From Wuchereria bancrofti (Eukaryota; Nematoda; Chromadorea; Rhabditida; Onchocercidae), in contig SSBO01000012.1 in NCBI GenBank assembly GCA_005281725.1, positions 7,074,607 to 7,138,606 on the forward strand: a DNA stretch of 64,000 bases, in the 5' to 3' direction. Below are positions 12,701 through 23,013 of the stretch, in pieces. The stretch's first letter is position 1, and every line of letters begins with the position of its first letter. Both the position numbers and the translations under genes were made by a program. The notes under the pieces are model-generated. The model was not told the DNA's origin. It worked only from the letters and a program-made list of their open reading frames with translations, and ran no database searches.

Positions 12701-15700
12701 GTGGTACAATTTTAGCTGTAGTTTTTTTTTTTCAATTTTAGTAAATTTTTTGATGTACAGTTATTAATACGTGACAGTTTTTTTTTCTTTCTTGAGTATT
12801 TTTTGTCTTAATTTTAGGTCTGATGCGTGAGCCGGTTCTGCAGGAGCGACGTGCTGAACACGCCCGGTTTTGTGAGCAAGCTCATTTGTTGGTTGAGAAG
12901 ATCACCAAAAAACGAATCCATGATTTTCCGAAAGATCTGACGAAAGTGCGTGTTCTGCTGATTTTAATTTTTTGAACATAGTGCTAATGATGAGATAAAA
13001 CTATCCTCACGAGAATTATACTGCGATTGAACAGGCTGCACATTTTCATCAAAAAGGTTTTGTGAATATTACAGGAAAAACTGTGGAAATGGCACATCGT
13101 TGCTCATACCAAAGTTGTTTACAATGACAAAGAACTACTACAACTAATACATCAACATTTGATTAAAAAGGGTATGCTCAAAACAGCGGAGAATTTAAAA
13201 GAAGAAGCCAATTTACCTGATATACCCGCAAGTCGTGTCTCCACTCGTCTGCATTCTATCGGCCCATTGGTAATTTTCTTTTGTTTTTCGTCATTGAATT
13301 CTAATATCGTAATCTACAATAAGGAAATTTTTCAGCCAAAATGTTTTGGGAATACGTTTTCTGATGTCGACAGCGATATTGTGTCAGGGAAAACTTTGGT
13401 TTTGAGCACTTTCGGTGGCAATAATCGGCGTCGAAGAAGTGAACGGTTAACAGCACCCATCATTACGTAAGATTTTAAATCAGAATATCTGGCATTGCAA
13501 GAATATCTTTTAATATACTTACTTTTAGTTAAAAAAAAGCCTTTTCTTGAAACTGTGTATTACTTGCAAATTTTATTAAATGGTCAGGGAAGAATACAGA
13601 CCTTCCGTGTCATAAATTAACAATGAATTGATTAAGCTCGACTAGTTTGCATAAATTGTTCATCTTTATCTTTTTCTCAACAAGGCAATCTTATATTCTT
13701 TACCGGTTTTATACGAGTAACGTATTGCTACAGAATTCAAATGATGAAAAGTGTTTATTAAATAACTATGTTTTAAATGAGACTGTGAAACGCTATGTTC
13801 ATTGCATGTAGATATCTTGTTAAAGATCAGAACACACGCTACTTAATGAACAGCGAGATCAGATAGCTTCCTTATCCTCGACACCCATGTCAAAATCAAC
13901 AAAGGTGTTGAACATTGCTGGACGTTAGTTTCTTTTTGGGATTTGTTTTAATAACATTGCGTACCTATGATGCTCAAAACTACCGTGTAGGAATAATAAG
14001 CGATGTTGCTACGTGTTTTTTTTCAGTGGAAACTGTTCAAGCACTTAATTTTCTGTGATTTCGAAAATTGACATTTCTTTTGCCTTGCACCTTCTACTAT
14101 TTGTCTTTTTTTATTGTTATATGTTTGCTTTTTCAGGTCGTCATTGTGATGGAAGCTCACCAGGAACATCGTTTCTAAGTTACTATTCAACAGACCTTAG
14201 AAAACCTGAGGTTACAGGCAGTGCTGAAAGCGCCACAAATCCTCAGTTGTCGTCGGTAATGCCAGCCCCTCCAAAAGATCTTGACGAAATCGTTACAGAT
14301 TTTTTCAGGTATCGTTTGACTTGGTTTAGTCCCAAATTTTTGAATTGAAACAGCGGTAGAATCATAGAATAAATTCTAATTTTGAACTTATTTTTCAGAA
14401 AGCAACATTCGGCATGTTGTAATCCGGTATCTACATGTCCTCCCTTCTCGCTTTACTAGTATGTTACACTGAAACTGATTTATGTACTTTCCTTTAAAAA
14501 AATCCAGTAAGCTAATTTCTATTAAACAACGGTTTATTTTTAGTGAGAAAAATTCTACAAAGACTCTAATATTTTTGTTACAGTCCACACCACTGTCCGG
14601 AGCCACAACGTAAACGCTTTGCTCCAAAAAATATTGCCAATCGATTTTTAAGCCGTCCGGTAAATTGTTTCCATTGAAATCAGCATAAAATGAAGCGTAC
14701 TGAACAAAGGAAAATTGAATTTAAATCCTAAAGACATTCTTAATATTTTCTGTAACACTGTCAAATGTTGTAAATATTATAGAAAAACAGTGTCAAATGT
14801 TATAACTAGTGACTTCTTAATCAATTAAATGTCTGCAAAACAAATCCTGTTAGCAATTCATCATTTTAGTTAATTTCGACTGCATGGAATCGGGAAAGGT
14901 TCAGGGAGGACATTCATTTTGCTTTCAGTCGCTTTCGTCCAGTGCGATCATTTACGGAGAGCGAGGAAACATTTACTTGCTGCAGTTTTTCGGTAATTTT
15001 TCTGCATAAAATTTTAGAGAAAATGGATTTGTCTCCTTATTGTTCACTGCAAAATACACAACGTGTTTTTCTTGTGGTTTGTGAAGAGATATCATTGTTT
15101 TTCAGATTGATGATGAACACATACTGTTAGGTTCTTATGCTGGAGCTTTGAACTGGTTTAATATACATACTGGTGCCGAGGAATCGAACACCGAGTGCCA
15201 TCACAGTGCAATTACTGGTATCGAACAGTCGAAAGTGAATCATGTTTTTTCTTTTTAATTTGTCATATACTCGGATATTCGAAACAGTGATTCTCGATTT
15301 CTAATTTTCGACTGTTATTACGGAATCTTTCAGGATGGTTCACTGTTGCTTACTTCATCGGCTTTTGTGAAGCCACTTTCTTCGCTTTGGCGTATTGGTG
15401 AAACACAGGAACATATGATCAATTTTCCGGATGAATACTTCGTTGAGTTCAATAAAACAGTACAAGATCGTATTATCGGAACGCAAGGGAGTAAAGCAAC
15501 GGTATTTTTCTTACAATAATTACGATAAATTGATTTGCAATCCTTTTGTATTATGTAGCTAAAACTCACTTTAGATTTATGATACGGAAACTGGTCGAGC
15601 TGTGGTTCGTCTTTTTGATGAAACTTTGGCAAATAATTATACCCGTAATAAGTTAGTTCATTATTTAATGGAAAATAATACTGTACATATATTCAGATCA

Positions 15701-18291
15701 CTGTTGTGATCTTTTATCAAAATATGATTTTCTTATGCCATTCTAAACTAAACTGGTTCCTATCTTCTTTGCAATATTTGCTGAACATGCACTAATTTTT
15801 GCACAGTCAACTAATATTTGGTACATATCATGTCCATTTTTCCTCCACTTTAACTCTATCCATTAATTGTTATTCGCACAACACAGTGTGGCATTTGAAT
15901 TTTCAAGGCAGAAGTTTGTATGGAATTTATCTTCAGTATAGGTCAATAGGACATGAAAAGATTTTTTTGCCCAGTTACAAAGTATTCTTGAGTATAAAAT
16001 AGTGAATTCAGGGCAACATTTGACCCCAGAGATGAATTGGTATTGAATGATGGTATATTATGGGATCCGAGACTGGGGACAAAAATAGTGCACAAATTCG
16101 ACAAAATGAATGCTGTGAATTGTGGTATGTTCCACCCACGTGGAAACGAAGTTATCATAAATTCTGAAGTGGTTCGTCCGATGTCCATTTTTTGTTTTAG
16201 AACTAATAAAACATGTTCAGTAATGTTAGGTATCGGCTTGTTTCTCATTTATTTTTGTTTGTATTGACTCGACAAACTCTTTTAATTCCCGAGCAATTTA
16301 AAACTGATTTTAACTTTGCAACATCAATTCTTCTTTGCAAGTTACTATATGGCAACAGGATTTTTCCAACCTCTCCGATGTGCAGTAGTTTTGCTTTTAT
16401 TCTGATTGTGTCATTTCAAATTTGGATTGGTGGGATGAAATTCAAGGTGACAGAAATCTTTTTAGTCCTCATAAATGGTGCTCATTTTTTAATGATGAAA
16501 TTTCTAGTGGGATGTGCGAAATTTCAAACTGCTTCATAGTATCAGTGCACTCGATCAATGTAAAATTGTATTTAGCGGTGGTACAGATGCTATTTATGGA
16601 TGTATGTTCTTTTCTATGCTGAAAATTCAACTAATTTTATCTTGATGAAGAGTAAAATCGTTTCGGTGATCATAAAGGATTTTTATACATTAATATGATC
16701 TGGATTGAGATGTCACTGCAGCTATTAAAATAATTGTGAAGTTTTTCAGCTACATATTTGGATGTAGAAGAAATAGATGATCGCTTTCGTCAAACATTCG
16801 CTTGTTCATTTCGAACTTTTGATTCCACTACCTACAAGGTGTAATTTAGAATTACCAATAGTAGTGATCGTACTTGCTACTTCTATGTTGAATATATCTC
16901 CACTTTCATTCCTGGTGATGTATAGTTGTCCATCTCTTCTCTTTATTTGTCTTTTACCGACATACAGTACTTTTGATTTTAAGAAATATCAGATTTTTGC
17001 AGGTAATTACAACAGTGGACGCAAAACGAGCTTTATTCGATTTTTGTGCCGATCATAATGATCAGTATATGGCTTTGATTGAAGCTCATGGAAATGCGGA
17101 TGATTTGTTGGAGTTGCGAGAAAATGTCTGCCGTCTCTACGAGGTTGGGAAACGCCGTGAAGCAGACGAGTGTGATGATGAACAAGTACATATTTTTTGC
17201 ATTTTAGTGAATGATAGAATTGTATAAATTCTGTCATTCATAAATCGTCCATATTTTTTAATTCTTGTAGTTCCTTGAACATGTTCAATTGAAATTAACA
17301 GCTGTTGTGAAGTTTGTACACGGTTAGTTGTGTGGTTGCCTAACCGGACATTTAAGTGTTTTAGTCTTTTTTAAATGCTTAATAGTGTTGAAAGAATTCC
17401 TTGAAGGAAGAAACAGGTGATGATAATGGAGATGATGATATGGGCTCATCGAGTGAAATGGATACATCGCTTGGTGATACAACTGCTACGGATTCTTCAT
17501 CAGAAGAAAATTCTGATGAAGAAAGTGATGAGTCCTTATATGGATCAACACATAGTCTTAATGGCAGTTTAAATGATGAGGATGAACAGGTATGTTCTTT
17601 CTACAAAGTTTGATAATGAATAACAGTTATGAATTGATAATATAGTTTTGCGATTTGTACAATAATTGGTATGCTATATGTTTTGTAATTTCAAGATATC
17701 ATGATGGTGTTCATGTGGTCAGGTAAAAAGTTCTAGTTAAAAAAGGAACTACCAATACTTTAAGGATTAACCAATTATTTTTTCAAATAACAAGTGTTGA
17801 GTTTCAGTTCATCGTGAATTGAGAAATTTTCCTGTTTTTAGTGGGCAGATGATGACGGTCACATTTCGGGAAATGCCGAAAGTTCAGAACGAAGTAATGG
17901 CGTCCTGCTGAGAATTGGTGATCGTGAAGCTCTAAACATTGTTTTTGATCCGGGCACGAACCGGCGAGATATTCGCTTACGTATGTTACCATTATGTATT
18001 TTGGAAGGGACGAAAAGATCAAAACATTTTGGTACTTCGTCTGGTAATCTTAGAGAAAATGTCGGTTTTTTTTTAATCTGGTTTTCTAAAGCTCGAAATG
18101 TTTGCAATGAAGTCGAGTGGTAAATATTTTCTTAAGTGCAAGCTTTGGCGGTGGATTCAGATAGCGATACAGAAGTGGATGTAAGCTACAATCCTGATGA
18201 TGATTCAGCCAATGCTGATATGCATCCAGGTTCAAGTTCAATAGTTCTAAATCCGATACTTCGAAGGCAGCGAAGAGCTGAACGGGAATAA
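6734..18291 (+). CDS. dcaf-1: DCAF1 (VprBP), substrate receptor of CRL4 ubiquitin ligases
   Basis: DCAF1 links substrates to DDB1-CUL4 in the nucleus and also serves the EDD/DYRK2 ligase. Exons read: 6734-6888, 7048-7198, 7362-7466, 7593-7778, 7896-8042, 8404-8531, 8615-8717, 8988-9158, 9367-9468, 9626-9825, 10119-10257, 10543-10649, 10800-10920, 11061-11255, 11495-11586, 11712-11814, 12060-12239, 12550-12703, 12818-12945, 13075-13269, 13336-13466, 14027-14034 (micro-exon), 14137-14308, 14399-14458, 14584-14659, 14870-14992, 15106-15234, 15334-15501, 15575-15651, 16012-16171, 16508-16601, 16750-16838, 17003-17185, about 17271-17303, about 17407-17589, 17842-17980, 18143-18291. The sum is about 1,611 aa; human is 1,507. 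Landmarks: [27 protein letters not shown], armadillo-like repeats, a LisH segment ([15 protein letters not shown]), CPPFSLY-HHCPEP, and a WD40 propeller with two DDB1-docking WDxR motifs: WDPR at 16061-16072 and WDVR at 16508-16519. The Asp/Glu/Ser-rich tail is less acidic than in vertebrates. The exons near 17271-17407 are the least certain. Confidence 0.95.
14027..14034 (+). other. Inferred 8-nt micro-exon of DCAF1
   Basis: The exon ending at 13466 leaves two bases of a codon, while the exon starting at 14137 is open only if one base is carried in. Joining them directly gives TGA four codons on. Between them lies a very strong acceptor, gtgttttttttcag, followed by TGGAAACT and then gt. Including these 8 nt restores the phase and gives the local reading IITGNCRHCDG. 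Other explanations are a weak acceptor inside the next exon or a weak donor near 13438. Confidence 0.5.
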
Positions 18292-19476
18292 TAGTTCATC
18301 ACTTGTACAGTAAATTGAAGGGTTTATGTCTGTGTTATTAAGTACTTGTATAATGCTAATTAGCTATCGTTTTCATTCGTTGTCCATATCTGAAGCTTTG
18401 TTTACAAGCTAAACGTTGTACTTGAATTTTGTAATAACTTTTTTGAAAAGAGTGTTGGGTTCGATTTCGTGCATGCATTATGTTTTGTTTGGTTGCATGT
18501 CTATTTCCTCCAATCCACTGTAACACATACCTGCTGTAGTTCCCGGACGAGACTACCTCTGACCCTCAACTTTTGTATTACATTCTTACTTGTCACCTTT
18601 ATCACATTTGTATACAAATTCCTCATACAATTACTCTGAAATGTTAATTCTAGTCCACATTTCCGTCTCATGCAATGGATTCCACTTATTAATTGAGGAG
18701 CATCTTCATTGCGATCTAAGGTAGACATTTTCTCTCGACTTGATTTTTTTTTCGGAGAATGAACGGCACAGTGCCTATGTTTCAAACTATCGTTTGTTGA
18801 GTTTGCATCGAACCGACTTCGAATTGTGAGAATATGTAACATGTGCTCTTCCATAAGATATGTAGGCAGTTCCGTGCAACAATTTTTAACATTGTACGAT
18901 CATATATTTGTCTTTTGACCGATTAAACCTGGTAAAAACTTTCTATGTTATGTCTTATGTGGAAGCACGCTGATAACGGTAGTCAAATAATTTATTTGGT
19001 ATGAAATCAGAAGTAGAATTCTCACAACCATCATAAGGTTAGGCACTTTTTTGAATTTACTAAGGTAGGGGATTGTGTACTAGGAACCTTGGGAACCATA
19101 AAGGATTTGTGAAGTGGAGGTCCCGTACGGCAGCCTGCACGATAGCGCAACATCTACAATATATCGGAAGTGTAATTTAGATTGTTTTCTACAAATCACA
19201 GCTGTTCGATTGGCGGTTTCCAGTGAGATATGTTTCAGTGAAATGTAGGAAAAGAAAGGTAGTGAAAAGAGCCAGTATATCTTTGCACCTCTCCACTTGA
19301 GACAACCGAATTATAAAGAAACGGTGCACATACCAGTTTCGCTTGGTGTTTTGAAGAACTATGAGAAATGACGAGAAATTAAATGGAGATAAATTAAACA
19401 TGGTGCGGACTGTTCATTGATAAAGAAACCAAAGAACAAAAAGTAATTCAACGTAGTAAATATTTTCTAAATCTTA
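18292..19476. other. Convergent 3' intergenic region (DCAF1 / TBC1D22)
   Basis: This 1.2-kb stretch must hold both 3' UTRs. The only open stretch of note is on the minus strand (18501-18854, reported separately). A slightly GC-richer patch at 19085-19160 has no readable exon. Confidence 0.5.
18501..18854 (-). CDS. Unrecognised 117-codon ORF, doubtful
   Basis: A continuous minus-strand ORF with a basic, Cys/His-containing product (HCAVHSPKKKSSREK; IHCMRRKCGLEL). The codon series CAG CAG is followed by GTATGTG near 18535, which looks like a splice donor, so it could be an exon rather than a whole gene. No family is recognised. It lies between two convergent genes where 3' UTRs are expected, so chance or antisense to a UTR is the simplest reading. 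Confidence 0.2.
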   Translation of the reverse strand: MEEHMLHILTIRSRFDANSTNDSLKHRHCAVHSPKKKSSREKMSTLDRNEDAPQLISGIHCMRRKCGLELTFQSNCMRNLYTNVIKVTSKNVIQKLRVRGSLVRELQQVCVTVDWRK

Positions 19477-22400
19477 TTACGTACTCACATCTTGTACCAA
19501 ATGATTCTTAGCGCCATCGAAAAGTGCCATCAAAGAAAAGGCATCTGCTGTTAATTCACATATCTGCTGATCTCCCCAGCTATGCGTCGGAAGATTTTGT
19601 AATAGCAGCATTATTCCCTGCAATTTAGTACTGAATTCACTAACTTACGAATTCTTTAATCTCAAGATACATGACACTTTTTAAAAACCTGAAAATCCTT
19701 TTCTGCTTGCAATTGCTTAGACCACATTCGAAGAAAAGCTGCACACACATAGCCATGAAACTGCGAAAAACCATTCCTTTCACTCTGAAGAAATCTGAAC
19801 ATCTAAGTAAAAATTTCCAGAATCCGGCGAGTCTGGTCAAAAGAAACATTTCATCAACAAACTACATCTTCCAATTACCAATAAATCTTTTCAGGACTAA
19901 ACTAGTGTAACATATTGTCTAATCAGACAGTCAGTCACAACCAGCAACTCACCAAGAAAGTATCCCAGAGGCGAATTGTGGCTCGCAAAGGGATTTCTCT
20001 CATGAGAACATTATTCATCCAGCGGAAAGCAAATTGTAAATACTCAACACCATGTGTTTCCAAATGACGATGAAGCTGCTCTGAAGATAAAGGGAATGTT
20101 ATGTTTTGAAATCTACAATTTCTCATGACAGACTTTTATGTAGATTAATTCATGAATTCAGAAAATGAATACAGTCCATCCAAGTGAACTTACTATCAAC
20201 ACGACTCATCAGATGTCGTAACTGCGATACTTTACGCTGAATACCTGGTTGTGCAAAGGTATAGTTATCTTGGATTTTATCCAACAATGCTGTGACGCAC
20301 CAAAAACTATCTGCTTCAACAATTTCAATTTGCTCTCGTGGTAATTGACTTACATCATACGTGCCAACTTCTGTATCTAAATTATTCATCATTCAAAGTA
20401 CTTGTCTTTCACTACTTAGTTTTTATAAGATTTCATTCCAGTAACGTTAAAATTCAGTTAGTGAATTAAAAAATAAATTAACCGTCAGATACGAATTCTG
20501 ATAGAAACACAACAAAAAAGGGTGTGACAAGATCATTAATCCCTTGCACATAACCACTTGCTGGGTGGCGAATTGCCCAGATATATAAAATATGTTCAAA
20601 GATCTGCAAAAATAAGAATGATCAGGAAAAGTTAGAAAAAAAGTATTCAAAATTTAGAATAATCACAGCATACCTCCTGCACTACTTTTTGCTGGAACAG
20701 CGGTATCAGGGGACACATACGTGGGATATCAATGTGTATCTGTAAATCAATTCATTTGTCATTCCATTTTTAATAGCATTTTTAATGAAAATGCAGAAAA
20801 CAATGGACTAGTTTAATCCATAAACCTGTCGAAACGTGTCCTGATGCTGCTCGTCGTACCGAGTATGGAAATATTGCTCCACATAACGCCAATACTCTTC
20901 CCTTTTTCTCGCAAGTGTTACTTCACGACGCTCAAAATTTGTTGGAAGATATCCCTAATTTACAGAAAAAGTATTAAACAGGATGAAAGGAAAAACTCAA
21001 CACTAAAAAATGATAACTATGCTGTTTATGATATTCTAAATAGCAATGTCAAACGAAGTCATGAACGGAGTCATGAAAACACAAAAATATAGGTGAGAAA
21101 AAGTGTAAACTAAAATAGAGCAGTTAGTGACTATTTACCAGTAATATTCGCCAAATCGCTGGTCGTAATTTATGAGGTATACCCAACCAACAGTCCTTAC
21201 GCAACTGCTCCAAATCAATATCTATGATTTTCAAAGACTGTGCCTCAGTTTTCGGACTTAACGACGGGCTTGTGTGAACACCGAGCTGGGCGCGTAACCG
21301 ATCAAAGCGAGCATGGTCACGCTGAAGAGCTGTAAAAGAGCCACAAATTTGGGAAAAAACAACTGTTTCATTATAACTGCACCGATCGTTACAACGGACT
21401 AGAACTGCTGCATTAGTATGTATAGATGAAAGAATGCAGTTGTTTTTCTTTTTTTTTATTTGTTATTTGATTTTAGAATTATACACAAAAATTGAAAAAA
21501 TAACCTAAGGTATGCCCTCGAGCTGTCGGTGAATTATGTGCCATCGTCGGAGCACCTACTATTGAACTTGATGGTGCTCTTCCGTATTCAACCGATATCT
21601 GTAGCTTTCCAAGAAATAAAGTATAAAATTTGATCCCAATTATTCCTACCATAATCTCAAACCTACATTAATACTAATAGGTTTATGTATATCTACTTAG
21701 GCATTGTGCATAAATTTTCTGTCATAATTCAAGAAATCTCATGTTCATACTTTTCAGAAATAATATCTCGGATTTTTAAAAAGTAAAAATGCTCACTTCT
21801 GGTAGTCGCGGATATAAATTTATAGACAGATGCATACCACTACTCCCTGTCGGCACTGTTGTACCTGGTATTGGTTCTAAAATTTGAAAAACACTATTTA
21901 CAAACTCCCTAATAAAAAATGAGACGTATAACATGAAACCTCAATAAAAGAAAAAAAACCTGTCTACCTTTCTGGATAGCTAGACGCTGCATGGCCTGTA
22001 TTTTACTGTTTCTTGAGGGGATTGGATTAACTGGAGGCATTATCAAGTCACGCGCTACCAAGTTGGCATGTCGTTCGAGGACTTTTGCAGCACTCGTACA
22101 AGCAACTCGTTCATCCAGTGTTACAGATACATCCCAAGCATCCGATACGCTGAAAAAGTTGGCCGCTTTATCCAGTTATTCATACGCTGAAACCTAGGAA
22201 AGGCTATTTGCTTTTTACATGATTGTTGAAAAGCCACTCACCATATCAAGCAAGTAATGTAAAACATTGTTAAGCTGAAATCAAAGAATCAGGTTGTTGA
22301 ATTCAGTTGAATAACAATACAAATAGAATTTCGCGAGAGAAACTAATAAGACTTTCTTCCCTCATACTTTACTTGATGAATGACTCTAACCGCCCTTACA

Positions 22401-23013
22401 TTAGACGTCTACAAATTAAAATTGATCGACTGTCCAGTTTACCACCAGGACAGTTCGCTAATTCAATGTGTTTAACAGGAGATGAGGGAATGAAACCTCG
22501 AGTGAAGTCATGCAATAAAAAAAGTGGTATATGATATCGCTGAGAAAATAAGCCTGGTGATTAGGTAGTAAGAATCGCTTAACCATGACCAAACATACAA
22601 AGCTTCTTCTAAACTGCTCGAAGCATTTAGGTATATTTCATGATGTTAGTAATGAAGGATCGTTTCTAATCTAGAATGAACTCATATCTCCAGATGGGAT
22701 GTTTTATAAACACAGATTCACTAAACGGTCAAGTGAAAATCGTTCATCAACCTGTCCACATAATTTTGAAACTTTGCTCCAGAACTTGAATGCTGATTAT
22801 CGGCACCATCAGCTCGGCCAACACCACTTGCAAAATCATTGTATTCTGTTAATGGAGGGTACTGAGCACCATAAACAGGCCTGACACTATAAAATAAAGT
22901 TTACTAATGAAGTATGGAGACCAATTACATGTTTTGGTTTGTACAGAACAGAAAGTGGCAAAATGACCAAACCTTCCAGGTATTGCTGACTGTTGAATCC
23001 AGTTGTGGCTCAT
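19477..23013 (-). CDS. TBC1D22: TBC1D22-type Rab GTPase-activating protein
   Basis: Family role: TBC1D22A/B are Golgi-associated TBC proteins that bind ACBD3 and are expected to stimulate GTP hydrolysis by a Rab. Minus-strand exons: 22973-23013 (ATG 23013-23011), 22752-22886, 21968-22149, 21797-21876, 21505-21598, 21139-21329, 20826-20954, 20674-20739, 20483-20603, 20194-20376, 19953-20080, 19689-19784, 19477-19617 (TAA 19479-19477). The sum is 1,587 nt, exactly 528 aa plus stop; human TBC1D22A is 517. The N-terminal signature IPGSVRPVYGAQYPP matches the family. The TBC domain keeps both catalytic fingers, IHIDIPR (IxxDxxR) and GYVQGIND (YxQ), plus NYTFAQPGIQ, EYLQFAFRWMNN and IRLWDTF. The C-terminus ends with LLLQNLPTHSWGD and a short tail. 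GTGAGT overlaps the last codons, so a further 3' exon is possible. It should be catalytically active. Confidence 0.93.
22242..22274 (-). other. Optional 33-nt cassette exon candidate in TBC1D22
   Basis: The minus strand shows gatttcag, 33 nt, then GTGAGT. The length is a multiple of three and its phase fits between exons 22752-22886 and 21968-22149, so inclusion would add 11 residues without a stop. The reading frame joins correctly without it. Its hydrophobic reading (TMFYITCLI) has no counterpart in the family. Confidence 0.3.

Noticed and set aside
12291..12767. 158-codon plus-strand ORF
   Set aside because: It reads through a DCAF1 intron and covers the real exon at 12550-12703 in the wrong frame.
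18440..18475. gggttcgatttcg resembling a tRNA T-arm
   Set aside because: No acceptor stem, D-arm or anticodon arm could be folded around it.
22437..22460. Imperfect inverted repeat cgactgtcc...ggacagttcg
   Set aside because: The short stem with a mismatch lies inside a TBC1D22 intron and is within chance expectation.
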